This document shows, piece after piece, positions 43,863 to 53,501 of a DNA stretch of 64,000 nucleotides. Where the stretch lies: positions 186,001 to 250,000 of the forward strand of contig USAN01000001.1 of the NCBI GenBank assembly GCA_900552645.1, read 5' to 3'. Position 1 is the stretch's first letter. Each line of letters begins with the position of its first letter. The DNA comes from an uncultured Bacteroides sp. Its GTDB lineage: Bacteria > Bacteroidota > Bacteroidia > Bacteroidales > Bacteroidaceae. Below the pieces are notes generated by a model. The model was not told the DNA's origin. It ran no database searches and saw only the letters and a list, made by a program, of their open reading frames with translations. Made by a program: the position numbers and the translations under genes.

Positions 43863-44300
43863 ATGTCAGTAAATAAAGTTATTTTATTGGGAAATGTAGG
43901 AAAAGATCCTGAAGTTAGATATCTAGATAATGGTGTTGCTGTAGCTACTTTTTCCCTTGCTACATCAGATAGAGCATACACTTTAGCTAATGGAACTCAA
44001 GTTCCCGAAAGAACCGAATGGCATAATATTGTTTTATGGAGAGGACTTGCGCAGACAGCTGAGAAATATGTACGTAAAGGCGACAAATTATATATAGAAG
44101 GAAAACTTCGTTATCGTTCTTATGACGACCAAAATGGTATAAAGAGAAATATAGTGGAAGTTTTTGCCGATAATATGGAAATGTTATCTTCAAAAGGAAC
44201 TGCTTCAACTCAATCTGTTGCACAGAATACATCTGCCTCATCGGCTCCTCAAGCCACAGAATCTTCTAATGAAAGCAATTCAGATGATTTGCCTTTCTAA
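43863..44300 (+). CDS. ssb: Single-stranded DNA-binding protein
   Basis: This protein coats single-stranded DNA in replication and repair; 145 residues. The OB fold (1-110) starts MSVNKVILLGNVGKDPEVRY and contains TEWHNIVLWRGLAQTAEKYV and KGDKLYIEGKLRYRSYDD. A Ser/Ala/Gln-rich linker leads to the acidic tip ESNSDDLPF, the standard partner-binding tail. It heads an operon with gldE (30 bp gap) and a phosphopantetheinyl transferase. Confidence 0.95.
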   Translation: MSVNKVILLGNVGKDPEVRYLDNGVAVATFSLATSDRAYTLANGTQVPERTEWHNIVLWRGLAQTAEKYVRKGDKLYIEGKLRYRSYDDQNGIKRNIVEVFADNMEMLSSKGTASTQSVAQNTSASSAPQATESSNESNSDDLPF

Positions 44301-44330
44301 TTACTTTATGTTTAACTAAAACCAACATCA

Positions 44331-45680
44331 TTGGACCCGGACTCGTATTTATGCCACTTGGCAGATTTATTTAACAATGTAACATTAACACCTCCTTCTA
44401 TAGGAGCTATCTTTTCAATCATATTAGCCGGAGCATTGCTTTATGCATCCGGCTTTGTATCAGCATCCGAAATTGCATTTTTCTCTCTGTCTCCAACTGA
44501 CCTTAATGAAATAGATGAAGGAAATTCTGCTGCCGACAAGAGGATTAGCGTGTTGCTTGATAACTCAGAAAAGCTTCTGGCTACAATTCTTATATCAAAT
44601 AATTTTGTGAATGTTACTATAATCATGCTTTGCAACTATTTCTTTGCAAGCTGCATTGATTTTGGAGAAGCTAAAATTCTTGAATTTATTACAGTAACTG
44701 TAATTCTTACCTTCTTGTTGCTGTTGTTCGGTGAAATAATGCCTAAAATATATTCAGCACAGAATACGCTTAATTTTTGTAGAAAGGCCTCTGGAGTTAT
44801 TGTTTTTCTGAATAAGGTTTTCAAACCTTTTTCATCACTATTGGTGCGTTCTTCGTTTCTCGTCAATAAATGTATCTCAAAGAAGAATTATAATATATCA
44901 GTAAATGATCTCTCTCAAGCATTGGAACTTACTGATAAATCAGAAATATCCGAAGAAAATGATATTCTTGAAGGCATCATCAGATTTGGAGGTGAAACTG
45001 CTAAAGAGGTAATGACTCCACGTCCCGATATGGTCAATCTAGATATAGAAGCCGACTATTCCGAGGTGATGAAATGCATAATAGATAATGCTTATTCCCG
45101 AATTCCTGTATATAAGGACACATGTGATAATATAAAAGGTATTCTTTATATAAAGGATCTTCTTCCTTATCTTGATCGTGATAATAGTTTTAGATGGCAG
45201 AATCTTATACGCGAGCCATATTTTGTTCCTGAAACAAAGATGATAGATGATTTGCTCAGAGATTTTCAGACCAATAAGATTCATATTGCTATTGTAGTGG
45301 ATGAATTTGGAGGAACTTCGGGGCTTGTTACTATGGAAGATATTATTGAGGAGATAGTAGGCGAGATTAATGATGAGTATGATGAAGAGGAAGTAAACTT
45401 CGTTAAAGTTGATCATAATACTTACATATTTAATGGAAAAACTATTCTTGCCGATTTTTATAGAATCATCGATGCCGATCCTGAATCTTTTTCATCTGTA
45501 GAAGGAGAGGCCGATACATTGGCTGGGTTACTTCTAGAAATAAAAGGAGATTTTCCTATACTTCATGAAAAGATTAATTATAATAGATATAGTTTTGAAG
45601 TTCTTGAAATGACTGAGAGAAGGATTTTAAAGGTAAAAATCTCAATACACTCCCAAGATGCCGCTATTGAAAATAAATAA
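44331..45680 (+). CDS. gldE: GldE/CorC-type CNNM-CBS membrane protein
   Basis: This inner-membrane protein has 449 residues. An N-terminal CNNM/DUF21 region has about four helices (GALLYASGFVSASEIAFFSL, then ATILISNNFVNVTIIML). A CBS pair (about 220-345: VMTPRPDMVNLDIEADYSEV, then IAIVVDEFGGTSGLVTMEDI) and a C-terminal CorC_HlyC domain follow. The name GldE comes from gliding flavobacteria, but relatives occur in non-gliding gut species, where the job is likely ion (Mg or Co) related. The start is TTG 44331; no in-frame ATG fits before the first helix. It overlaps the next gene by 23 bp. Confidence 0.88.
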   Translation: MDPDSYLCHLADLFNNVTLTPPSIGAIFSIILAGALLYASGFVSASEIAFFSLSPTDLNEIDEGNSAADKRISVLLDNSEKLLATILISNNFVNVTIIMLCNYFFASCIDFGEAKILEFITVTVILTFLLLLFGEIMPKIYSAQNTLNFCRKASGVIVFLNKVFKPFSSLLVRSSFLVNKCISKKNYNISVNDLSQALELTDKSEISEENDILEGIIRFGGETAKEVMTPRPDMVNLDIEADYSEVMKCIIDNAYSRIPVYKDTCDNIKGILYIKDLLPYLDRDNSFRWQNLIREPYFVPETKMIDDLLRDFQTNKIHIAIVVDEFGGTSGLVTMEDIIEEIVGEINDEYDEEEVNFVKVDHNTYIFNGKTILADFYRIIDADPESFSSVEGEADTLAGLLLEIKGDFPILHEKINYNRYSFEVLEMTERRILKVKISIHSQDAAIENK

Positions 45681-46284
45681 TGAAGAAGATTTTATTCTTG
45701 GTATATGGAAAGTAGAAGAGGATGAAAGTACTTTAATTTCGATGTTGAATGAGAGTGATTCGTATACGCAAGAATTATCGCAGTTTAACTCTTCATCCCG
45801 ACGAATAGAATGGCTGGCTGTAAGAGTCCTTTTACAGAACATATCTAAAGGATGTAGAATAATGTATCAGGAGTCAGGACGTCCTTTTATTGAAGATTAT
45901 TCGTATAATATAAGTATATCTCATACATGTGGCTATGTAGCTGTAATACTTCATTCTACCAGTGAAGTGGGAGTTGATATAGAGCATTATAGTACAAGAG
46001 TAAATAAAGTAATTGCACGTTTTATTCGTATGGATGAAAGTCCTTCATATTATAAAGGAGACGTTACATGGTCAAATCTGTTACATTGGTCGGCCAAAGA
46101 GACTGCATTTAAGATTCTTGATAGTGAAAATGTAGATTTTCTTAATCATCTTTTCATCCAACCTTTTCATACTACAGAAAAAGGAATGTTTATACTGAAA
46201 GAATTTAGGACAGAAAAGAAAGAAAGCCTTAATATACATTATGAAGTTTACTCTGATTTTGTAATTACATGGTGTGTGAAATAA
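45658..46284 (+). CDS. 4'-phosphopantetheinyl transferase (Sfp superfamily)
   Basis: This enzyme moves phosphopantetheine from CoA to acyl or peptidyl carrier proteins; 208 residues. The key signatures are ISISHTCGYVAVILHSTSEV, then GVDIEHYS (metal-binding Asp and Glu) and LLHWSAKETAFKIL (the W-x-x-KE-x-x-x-K motif). The start lies inside the end of gldE, so translation is coupled. Its target carrier protein is not in the window. The gldE-PPTase order recurs in Bacteroidota. Confidence 0.88.
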   Translation: MPLLKINNEEDFILGIWKVEEDESTLISMLNESDSYTQELSQFNSSSRRIEWLAVRVLLQNISKGCRIMYQESGRPFIEDYSYNISISHTCGYVAVILHSTSEVGVDIEHYSTRVNKVIARFIRMDESPSYYKGDVTWSNLLHWSAKETAFKILDSENVDFLNHLFIQPFHTTEKGMFILKEFRTEKKESLNIHYEVYSDFVITWCVK

Positions 46285-46324
46285 AAGTTCCTTCATTTAT
46301 ATAAATAAAACGAAGGAACTTTTT
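46285..46324. terminator. Bidirectional terminator between PPTase and ompA-like genes
   Basis: AAGTTCCTTC (46285-46294) pairs perfectly with GAAGGAACTT (46312-46321), followed by TTTT. The genes converge here. Confidence 0.9.
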
Positions 46325-46341
46325 AGTCTTATTGTATTATA

Positions 46342-47424
46342 CTATTCGGCAACGCATATTGATACGCGATTTTTATCATTTACAGAAAATGGTTGAACTT
46401 CTGATCCCTTGTATTCTATAATGACTCTATCTTCACTTATTCCTTTTGCTTTTATTGCTTTAGCTACAGAATCGGCACGCATTTTAGATAGCTTATCATT
46501 GTATTTTGAAGTACCAGTATCCTTATCGGCATATCCTGTTATTGTAACTTTTGATTCAGGATATTTATTCAGATAATCAACAAGATTTATAATCTTACTA
46601 TCTTCTACAGAACGTATTTTAGAAGAATTTATAATAAAGAATATATTTTCTGTCAATGCATCCTGCTTTTTAGGTGTTTCTTTTACTATTACTGCAGGTT
46701 TAGGCTCTTCTTTTACTGCAGGAGTAGGAGCGGGACTCGGTTCGTAATATACTGTTTCTGTCTTTGTATAAGTCTTTCCAAATTTAAATGTAAAGCCTCC
46801 TAATGCATTAAATTGCCAATCAGGATTTCCTGCCTTTTTTGAATTAAACTTATCAGAAATAATGTTACCGTTTATTTCCAAATTAAAGAATACATTATTA
46901 CTTATACGAATATTGGTTCCTAATCCCATTCTTCCTATAGGTAGAATTTTATGTCCATCCCATAGATTCTTTAATTTATCTCCATTATTATTCAGTGTTA
47001 CTGCCTGATCGTTATCAAAGGCATAATTTACTCCTATACCCAAAAAGCCATATCCATTAAATACGCGATAAGGGTTATACTTACAAAATAAAGTGCTCAA
47101 ATCAAATAAGGCATCAATATTACCTTGTAGATATTTAAATTTATATACAGTTTTTGGACTTACCCATACGCCTTTTGCTTGCCAAGCACTTGCGCCTATA
47201 CGTAAACCAAAAACAGGATTAAAGTTATAGCCTATATTACCAGCAATAGCCGGTGAAATAAGATCTGAAATATTTCCTTCTCCTACTGTATAGCCTATTC
47301 CTCCTTGTGCTTGTAGGAACCAATGTGGTTTAAAAACTACCTTCGCTTCTTCTTTTACCTCCTGAGCAAAAGTGACTGTTGTACATAACAATAATGTAAT
47401 AGTCAGAATTTTTTTAATATTCAT
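46342..47424 (-). CDS. OmpA-family outer membrane protein
   Basis: This outer-membrane anchor protein has 360 residues. A signal peptide (to TFAQEV, about 21) precedes an eight-stranded-barrel-like N-terminal half (FLQAQGGIGYTVGEGNISDL, IAGNIGYNFNPVFGLRIGAS). A Pro/Glu/Lys linker (about 225-250) leads to a C-terminal OmpA domain that binds peptidoglycan: FFIINSSKIRSVEDSKI, VTITGYADKDTGTSKYNDKL and ADSVAKAIKAKGI. A TATATTTG -7 box lies 27 bp upstream. It is a single-gene unit. Confidence 0.92.
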   Translation of the reverse strand: MNIKKILTITLLLCTTVTFAQEVKEEAKVVFKPHWFLQAQGGIGYTVGEGNISDLISPAIAGNIGYNFNPVFGLRIGASAWQAKGVWVSPKTVYKFKYLQGNIDALFDLSTLFCKYNPYRVFNGYGFLGIGVNYAFDNDQAVTLNNNGDKLKNLWDGHKILPIGRMGLGTNIRISNNVFFNLEINGNIISDKFNSKKAGNPDWQFNALGGFTFKFGKTYTKTETVYYEPSPAPTPAVKEEPKPAVIVKETPKKQDALTENIFFIINSSKIRSVEDSKIINLVDYLNKYPESKVTITGYADKDTGTSKYNDKLSKMRADSVAKAIKAKGISEDRVIIEYKGSEVQPFSVNDKNRVSICVAE

Positions 47425-47450
47425 ATCTATTTTTTTATATAATTTAGATA

Positions 47451-47458
47451 CAAATATA
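47451..47458 (-). promoter_or_regulatory. -7 box of the ompA-like gene
   Basis: The minus strand reads TATATTTG, an exact consensus match, 27 bases before the ATG. No TTTG at the right spacing. Confidence 0.5.
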
Positions 47459-47542
47459 TTTATTATTTATCGGAGCTTGTATAGTTTTGTTTAAATAGAA
47501 TAAAAAAATATAAATAATAGGATGAGCAAAAAACGTTTTTAT

Positions 47543-49324
47543 TTATTTCGATAAAGTAAATATAAACTCCAATCCACCACCCGGAGTCGTTTTGGCAAGT
47601 ATAGTACCTCCATGAAGAATCACTGCATTCTTTACTATTGCTAGTCCTAGTCCTGTTCCTCCAAGTTTTCTTGATCTTCCCTTGTCTACGCGATAAAACC
47701 GTTCGAACAGTCTGCTTAAATGCTCATTGGATACTCCTATACCGTTGTCTGAGAAGCTGAAGTAATATTGATGCTCATCTTCTCGAAAATTTCTTATCAT
47801 TATAGTTATGTCGCTGCCGGCATATGCCATGGCGTTATCCATTAAGTTTCTGAATATTGAATATAAAAGTGAGTTGTTGCCATTTATAACTAGATCTTTT
47901 GATATTAGATTTCTTACTTTTATATTCTTGTTTTCAAGATCAAGAGCTATCTCGTTTATTATATTGCCTACCATGTCTGTAATGTTTACAGCCTCTTTTT
48001 CTATCATTCCAGGTGCTTCTTCCATGCGTGTCAACACCGAAATATCGCGTAGAAGATGCGTTAGGCGGTTGCTCTGTGCATAGCTTCTATCCAGAAAAAT
48101 ATCTATCTTGTCTCTTGATAATCCTGGATTGTTTATAATAGTTTCAAGATATCCCTGAATACTGCTTACCGGAGTCTTAAGTTCATGAGCAATGTTTTGT
48201 GTAAGCTGTTTTTTTAATCTGGCTTGTTCTACTTCCTGAGTTATATCGTTTATAGATATTTCAAAACTGTTATCTTGAAATATAATACATTCAATAGAGA
48301 AAATTCGTCCGTTCTTGTCAATTTGCATTGACATTCTTCTTTCTTCTTTTATCTTGACCAACTGTTGGTAAGAGTGATTTATGAAGTTTACTATCGGCTC
48401 AAATTCTGGTATGCAGAAAATCTCCTCCGAACTAGAAAGATTCTTGTCGGACATGATATTTATATATTGGGTAAACTGGCTATTAACCAATATTTCTTTT
48501 TTGTCGCGCGTAAATACTCCTAATCCTTCGTGTGATATTTGAAGATGTGTAAATAGTTTTTCACGCTCTATATATAAGTCTTCCTTAGCTTTATGTAATC
48601 GTCGATATATTTTTATTATATGCTGAGATATCTCTCCAAGTTCATTCTTTGGAAATGCTTCCTGTATTCCTACATCAATAGGCTGATTCTTGTCGGCCTG
48701 CAATGCAAATTCCTGAAGTCGTGTAATTGAAGTGCCTAACTTATGAGTAAATCTATAGAAAATTATTATAAGAATAATACTTATAGTAAGCGTAAACCAT
48801 ATAAAGTGAGGATCGGCCTTAAGATGTCTTACCAAGTTTACACTGTATGGCATTGCCGAGCGGATAATATACTTTTGAGAAGGGTAATATTTAGCTGAAT
48901 AGAAGAATTCTTTACCTAAACTTTCCGAAACTCTGTTTATGGAATAGCCGGTACCACTGTATAATGCCTCTTTAATCTCTTTTCGGTTTAGATGATTATT
49001 AAAAAAACCTGGATTATTCTCTATATTGTCATATAGAACATTACCATCATTAGATATCACTGTAACTCTCAACTCTTTTATATTATGCTTATCTACATAT
49101 TTTTCTACATCATTCATGTTGAACGAGTCGAGAGTACACACATAATCATTTAACCGATCGTTGTAATTCTGAAGTTGTGTATTCAGTAGTTCTATCTTAT
49201 ATTCCTTTTCGCGTCTGTACTGAAAGATAATGAAGCAGGTAGCAAATACCAGAAACAAGATAATTACAGACAAGAATAGTTTCTTGCTGAAAGATAATAC
49301 ATGATGGGAGAATTCGATAGTCAT
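47543..49324 (-). CDS. rprX: Sensor histidine kinase (RprX-like)
   Basis: This membrane sensor kinase has 593 residues. One N-terminal helix (about 12-32), a periplasmic sensor part, and a second helix (about 175-195, PHFIWFTLTISIILIIIFYR) are followed by a HAMP-like and a PAS-like segment. The dimerization helix has NIAHELKTPVSSIQGYL with phospho-acceptor His near 380. The ATP-binding domain shows LFRNLMDNAMAYAG, FSDNGIGVSNEH, LFERFYRVDKGRSR and GGTGLGLAIVKNA. It follows the response regulator gene by 14 bp. The Bacteroides pair of this type is RprX/RprY; the exact name is by likeness of layout. Signal unknown. Confidence 0.85.
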   Translation of the reverse strand: MTIEFSHHVLSFSKKLFLSVIILFLVFATCFIIFQYRREKEYKIELLNTQLQNYNDRLNDYVCTLDSFNMNDVEKYVDKHNIKELRVTVISNDGNVLYDNIENNPGFFNNHLNRKEIKEALYSGTGYSINRVSESLGKEFFYSAKYYPSQKYIIRSAMPYSVNLVRHLKADPHFIWFTLTISIILIIIFYRFTHKLGTSITRLQEFALQADKNQPIDVGIQEAFPKNELGEISQHIIKIYRRLHKAKEDLYIEREKLFTHLQISHEGLGVFTRDKKEILVNSQFTQYINIMSDKNLSSSEEIFCIPEFEPIVNFINHSYQQLVKIKEERRMSMQIDKNGRIFSIECIIFQDNSFEISINDITQEVEQARLKKQLTQNIAHELKTPVSSIQGYLETIINNPGLSRDKIDIFLDRSYAQSNRLTHLLRDISVLTRMEEAPGMIEKEAVNITDMVGNIINEIALDLENKNIKVRNLISKDLVINGNNSLLYSIFRNLMDNAMAYAGSDITIMIRNFREDEHQYYFSFSDNGIGVSNEHLSRLFERFYRVDKGRSRKLGGTGLGLAIVKNAVILHGGTILAKTTPGGGLEFIFTLSK

Positions 49325-49338
49325 TTATGAAAGTAAAT

Positions 49339-50028
49339 TTATTCTGTTTCGAAGCAATATCCGTATCCAAGGCGTGTAACAATGCATTTGCCGTATTTGC
49401 CTATTTTCTTTCTTAGTCGTGTAATGTTCACGTCTATAGTTCGGTCAAGTACGTACACCTCTTCCTGCCATACTTTTGCAAGAATATCTTCGCGTGAGTA
49501 TACACGACCAATGTTGTTAAGCAGAAGAAAAAGTATTTCAAACTCCTTTTTGGTAAGAGAGATTTCGTCTCCGTTTATCGTTACTTTTTTCTTTGTTGTA
49601 TCTATTATAAGATCCTGATATTGAATTTGTTCTTCCTTTGCTTTTTCATTCTTCCCGGATGCTCTTCTTAATACAGCTTTTACCCTTGCAATGACTTCTC
49701 TTAATGAGAAAGGTTTTGATATATAGTCATCGGCACCAAGGTTGAATCCTGTTACTGTATCGTTCTCGGTATCTTTTGCTGTAATAAAAATGATGGGTAT
49801 ATTGGCAGTAGTTTTATTTTTCTTAATCATGTTTGCCATTTTGAAGCCAGATATCTCGCCCATCATTACGTCAAGCAACAGCAAATTGTACTTTTTCAAG
49901 TCTAGTTTAAGAGCCTCTTCGGCCGAGTTTGCAGTATCTACAATGTAACCCTCGTTTTCAAGATTGAATTTTAGGATTTCGCATAAATCCTCTTCATCAT
50001 CTACAACTAAAATTTGATATTCGTTCAT
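49339..50028 (-). CDS. rprY: OmpR-family response regulator (RprY-like)
   Basis: This DNA-binding regulator has 229 residues. The receiver domain (1-120) has acidic residues DDEED, the phospho-acceptor Asp 53 in LLLLDVMMGE, then IIFITAKDTENDTVTG and GADDYISKPFSLREV (Lys). The C-terminal winged helix reads ISLTKKEFEILFLLLNNIG, then LDRTIDVNITRLRKKIGKYG and GYGYCFE. It is the first gene of a two-gene operon with the sensor kinase. A TACATTTG -7 box precedes it. Targets are not visible here. Confidence 0.9.
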   Translation of the reverse strand: MNEYQILVVDDEEDLCEILKFNLENEGYIVDTANSAEEALKLDLKKYNLLLLDVMMGEISGFKMANMIKKNKTTANIPIIFITAKDTENDTVTGFNLGADDYISKPFSLREVIARVKAVLRRASGKNEKAKEEQIQYQDLIIDTTKKKVTINGDEISLTKKEFEILFLLLNNIGRVYSREDILAKVWQEEVYVLDRTIDVNITRLRKKIGKYGKCIVTRLGYGYCFETE

Positions 50029-50054
50029 ATTTTACCAACTTTTATTTATTATTA

Positions 50055-50062
50055 CAAATGTA
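50055..50062 (-). promoter_or_regulatory. -7 box of the two-component operon
   Basis: The minus strand reads TACATTTG 27 bases before the regulator ATG. A TTTG lies 16 bp upstream, closer than the usual 19, so the promoter may be weak or activator-dependent. Confidence 0.45.
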
Positions 50063-50130
50063 ACAATTATTTCTAATGCAAAGATGGTAGTTTATTATTT
50101 CTATTTAATGAAACAAATATTACAAAGGTA

Positions 50131-51180
50131 TTACAAAAGGTCTAAACTGAATTCTCCTGCTACAGGAATACTCATTTGGTGACGTATTTCGCGAGCCGAT
50201 AGTCTGTGACCGAGCAAGAACATTAGTTTAGTAATAACAGATTCGACTGTAGTATCATAACCACTTATAACGCCAGCATCAAGTAAATGTAAACCAGTTT
50301 CATATCTTTCCATCTCTACACATCCTGTTGCGCACTGCGATATGTTTACTATTATTATTCCATTGTTGGTAGCCTCTTTCAGTAATTTTATAAACCATGG
50401 TTTTTGAGGACCGTTGCCCGATCCGTAAGTCTTCATTACTACTGCCTTCAGTCCTGGAGTATGGAATATATTTCTAATCATATTTTCCTGAATTCCCGGA
50501 AACAGAGTAAGAACTATTACATTGGTATCATATAGGTAATGTGGAATTAGTTTCTTTGTAGGATCAACTTTTCTTATCTTGTCGGTTTCATATTTAATGT
50601 GAATACCTGCAGTGGCGAGCGAAGGATAGTTGTAAGAACGGAATGCGTTGAAATTCTCTGCATTAATCTTTGTTGTCCTATTTCCACGAAGAAGATGATT
50701 TTCGAAGAAGATGCATACTTCAGGTACAATGGCTGTTCCGTCAGGATATTGTGCTGCTGCTATCTCGATGGCAGTAATAAGATTCTCTTTTCCATCCGTA
50801 CGAAGCATTCCTATAGGCAACTGACTGCCGGTAAGAATTACTGGTTTTGATAGATTTTCAAGCATGAAGCTCAATGCAGAAGCAGTATAAGCCATGGTAT
50901 CTGTGCCATGAAGTATTACAAAACCATCAAAGTTATCGTAATTATAGTTTATAATCTTTACAATCTTTGCCCAAAGTGAAGGTTCCATATCCGATGAGTC
51001 GATGGGAGGAGTAAACTGATAAGAAGCAATGCGATAGTTAAATCTTTTCAACTCTTGTACGTTCTCCTGTAACTGATCAAAGTTGAATGCTTCCAGAGCG
51101 CCAGTTTCAGGATTTTCCATCATACCTATTGTTCCACCGGTGTAGATTAACAAAACGGAAGGATATTTACTCATTATCAT
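50131..51180 (-). CDS. ansA: Type I L-asparaginase
   Basis: This cytosolic amidohydrolase converts asparagine to aspartate and ammonia; 349 residues (or 347 from a second ATG at 51174). The N-terminal catalytic loop is VLLIYTGGTIGMMEN (nucleophile Thr), and the second catalytic patch is FVILHGTDTMAYTASALSFM (Thr-Asp). VILTGSQLPIGMLRTDGKENL is the next family block. No signal peptide is seen, which separates it from the secreted type II enzymes. It is a single-gene unit with its own promoter. Confidence 0.92.
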   Translation of the reverse strand: MIMSKYPSVLLIYTGGTIGMMENPETGALEAFNFDQLQENVQELKRFNYRIASYQFTPPIDSSDMEPSLWAKIVKIINYNYDNFDGFVILHGTDTMAYTASALSFMLENLSKPVILTGSQLPIGMLRTDGKENLITAIEIAAAQYPDGTAIVPEVCIFFENHLLRGNRTTKINAENFNAFRSYNYPSLATAGIHIKYETDKIRKVDPTKKLIPHYLYDTNVIVLTLFPGIQENMIRNIFHTPGLKAVVMKTYGSGNGPQKPWFIKLLKEATNNGIIIVNISQCATGCVEMERYETGLHLLDAGVISGYDTTVESVITKLMFLLGHRLSAREIRHQMSIPVAGEFSLDLL

Positions 51181-51205
51181 CGATTTTTCTGGTTTTATAA
51201 TGACA

Positions 51206-51237
51206 CAAAGATAGTAATATTATTTAAATTTTACAAT
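51206..51237 (-). promoter_or_regulatory. Asparaginase gene promoter
   Basis: On the minus strand ATTG (51234-51237), 20 bp, TATCTTTG (51206-51213), 26 bp before the ATG. Confidence 0.55.
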
Positions 51238-51489
51238 TGCTACAGTTGCTAATTACATTTGTCTATTACTGTAATTAGTATTTGTAACTAAAACATTTGT
51301 TGAAGTTGCAAATATAAACTTTATGTTTTAAAAAACTTATTGTTTGTATTAATAAACAGTAGCGTCATTTTGTTTGTTAAATTACAGTATATATAGGCTG
51401 TTTCAATATATATATATGTCGTTATATGTTGTTTTGCATTGCATATTATTGACAATCAGAATGTAATATTTAAAATCTTTAGTATGTTG
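51238..51489. other. AT-rich divergent intergenic region
   Basis: No gene is seen between the asparaginase and TlpA-like promoters. CTAATTACA (51249-51257) and TGTAATTAG (51270-51278) form a perfect 9-bp inverted repeat that could be an operator. Several TTTG/ATTTG motifs are scattered here. Confidence 0.45.
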
Positions 51490-51520
51490 TTTGATTTTTG
51501 TTTAATGTTTTTTATATTTA
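51490..51520 (+). promoter_or_regulatory. Promoter of the TlpA-like gene
   Basis: TTTG (51490-51493), 19 bp, TATATTTA (51513-51520); one mismatch in the last base. The ATG follows 24 bp later. Confidence 0.65.
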
Positions 51521-51544
51521 TATCGTTAAACAAAATAAGACTTT

Positions 51545-53407
51545 ATGAAAAAGACATTTTTACTTCTATGTATGCTGTTAACTATAGCAGTTACTTCGGC
51601 AAAGGATATCAAAACAGTAGTTAACCCGAGTATTATGATCTCTAATGCAGGTACTTCACTTCAGTTCTCTAAGGTTATAATTTCGGATACGGCTACAGTA
51701 ATAGAGTGTCACTCTAAATTCCGCCCTAAGAATTGGATAAGAATAAGTAAAGATAGCTTCTTGGAAGTAGATGGAAAAAAGTATTCTATAAAAAGAGGTA
51801 TAGGTATAAATATTGGCGAACTTTTTTGGTTGCCGGAAAGTGGGGAGGCAGATTTTGCTGTAGTATTCGAACCATTGCCTAAAAATACCAAGATGTTCAA
51901 TTTTAAAGAAGGAGAAAATAATGGAGATTGGAAGATTTACGGAGTCTCTCTTACCTCAAAGATAGATAAAATAAAGTTACCCGATGGTTTTGGCGATAAT
52001 ATAAAAAGTGATGATAAAATGCCTGCACCTCAATTTAAGAATGGTACTGCCAAAATAAGAGGATATATTTTAGGGTTACCTCGTGGAGAGAAAATAGAAG
52101 GTAAAATATCTTATAATGATTTGAAAGGAAGAAATGAAGTAATTATTCATTTGGATGATACAGGATATTTCGAGACTTCAATAAATATTCTAAGCTCAAC
52201 TTTGGTTTATCTAGCTTTCGAAAACAGAAGTGCGTTCTTTATTGTGTTTCCTGATACAGAATCTTCAATATGCATGAATTTGCCCGCAATGGCAAATCCG
52301 TCTAAATCCAAACAGAAACATTACTATTTTGATGGTTATATGGCTGCTTTCAACCAGGATTTAATGAACTCTCCTTTATTTTTTAATATTATGAAATCAT
52401 ATAGTGATATAGAAAATAAGATACGAAATCTTGATATTGATGCATCATTTAAATATTTATATGAAATTAGTAATAAGAATATAGAAATTATAGACAAATC
52501 CAAATTAACGGACGATGAAAAAGATTATTGTAAGGTAAGAAACGTTTATACTTTAGTATCCGTTCTATATTCAATACCTTATATAATTGCTTCAAACGAA
52601 GTTAAGGCAGGAAATATCAAAGAGAGTGAAATGAGGAATTATATTATGGAAATATTCACAAAAGATAAACAAAACGAGTGTAATAGTTATATGAATGAGA
52701 TTGTCTCTGATATAAAGAATAATGGTATGTGGCATCTCTACCAAAATCTTGACTATTTTCTTGGAACATTGAAGCGCTGTGATCTTGATAATATGAAATG
52801 GAATGAGAAGGATGTTAAGTTTATCGATGATTATTTGAATTATCTAAAAATGTATGATAATCTAAAATCGTTTATCGTTCTTGATGACGCTCAGATTTCG
52901 GGTGTGGAAAATATAGAAGTACGCAATTCCCTTTTGGCCGAAAATGAGGCATTGAAGAAAAAAATAGAAGAAAATAAGAAAAAAACTAGTTATCGTATAA
53001 ATAATATAGGTGAGGTGGCGAATGAAGATCTTTTTGCAAGTATTATAAACAAGTATAAAGGGAAACCTATTCTTATTGATCTATGGGCAACTTGGTGTGG
53101 TCCATGCAAGATGGCTAATAAAATGATGAAACCTTTGAAGGAGGAGTTCAAGGACAAACTTGTATTTATATATGTGGCAGGAGAGAATTCTCCAAAGGCT
53201 ACTTGGGAAAATATGATTGCCGATATTGATGGCGAACATATCAGACTTAATAAATCGCAGTGGGAATATATTTGCAATGAGTTTAATTCAAATGGAGTAC
53301 CTACTTATTTACTAGTAGATAAGAATGGTAACGTAACTTATAAGGAGGTAGGATATCCTGGTAATGATAAAATGAAGAACAGAATAGATAAGGTTGTAAA
53401 TCAGTAA
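51545..53407 (+). CDS. Large periplasmic TlpA-like thioredoxin protein
   Basis: This exported thiol-disulphide protein has 620 residues. A signal peptide (MKKTFLLLCMLLTIAVTSAK) is followed by about 450 residues without a recognised family, including beta-rich parts (KIRGYILGLPRGEKIEGKIS) and a helical middle (about 250-460). A short coiled coil (ENEALKKKIEENKKK, about 465) leads to a C-terminal thioredoxin fold. In it, LIDLWATWCGPCKMANKMM holds the CGPC pair (Cys 518/521), and SNGVPTYLLVDKNGNVTYKE carries the cis-Pro. Such long TlpA-type proteins are numerous in Bacteroidota, and few have known partners. It is a single gene followed by a complex palindrome. Confidence 0.83.
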   Translation: MKKTFLLLCMLLTIAVTSAKDIKTVVNPSIMISNAGTSLQFSKVIISDTATVIECHSKFRPKNWIRISKDSFLEVDGKKYSIKRGIGINIGELFWLPESGEADFAVVFEPLPKNTKMFNFKEGENNGDWKIYGVSLTSKIDKIKLPDGFGDNIKSDDKMPAPQFKNGTAKIRGYILGLPRGEKIEGKISYNDLKGRNEVIIHLDDTGYFETSINILSSTLVYLAFENRSAFFIVFPDTESSICMNLPAMANPSKSKQKHYYFDGYMAAFNQDLMNSPLFFNIMKSYSDIENKIRNLDIDASFKYLYEISNKNIEIIDKSKLTDDEKDYCKVRNVYTLVSVLYSIPYIIASNEVKAGNIKESEMRNYIMEIFTKDKQNECNSYMNEIVSDIKNNGMWHLYQNLDYFLGTLKRCDLDNMKWNEKDVKFIDDYLNYLKMYDNLKSFIVLDDAQISGVENIEVRNSLLAENEALKKKIEENKKKTSYRINNIGEVANEDLFASIINKYKGKPILIDLWATWCGPCKMANKMMKPLKEEFKDKLVFIYVAGENSPKATWENMIADIDGEHIRLNKSQWEYICNEFNSNGVPTYLLVDKNGNVTYKEVGYPGNDKMKNRIDKVVNQ

Positions 53408-53501
53408 TTATTTAGTGTAAAAGAAGAACCATAAAAACAATCTACTATATATATTAGTCAAATAAGCTCTATAAATAATTAAAATAGTTAACTACAAAGG
53501 A

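Noticed and set aside
51249..51278. Terminator for the asparaginase or TlpA-like gene
   Set aside because: The 9-bp inverted repeat lies upstream of both divergent genes, so it cannot end either transcript; an operator is more likely.
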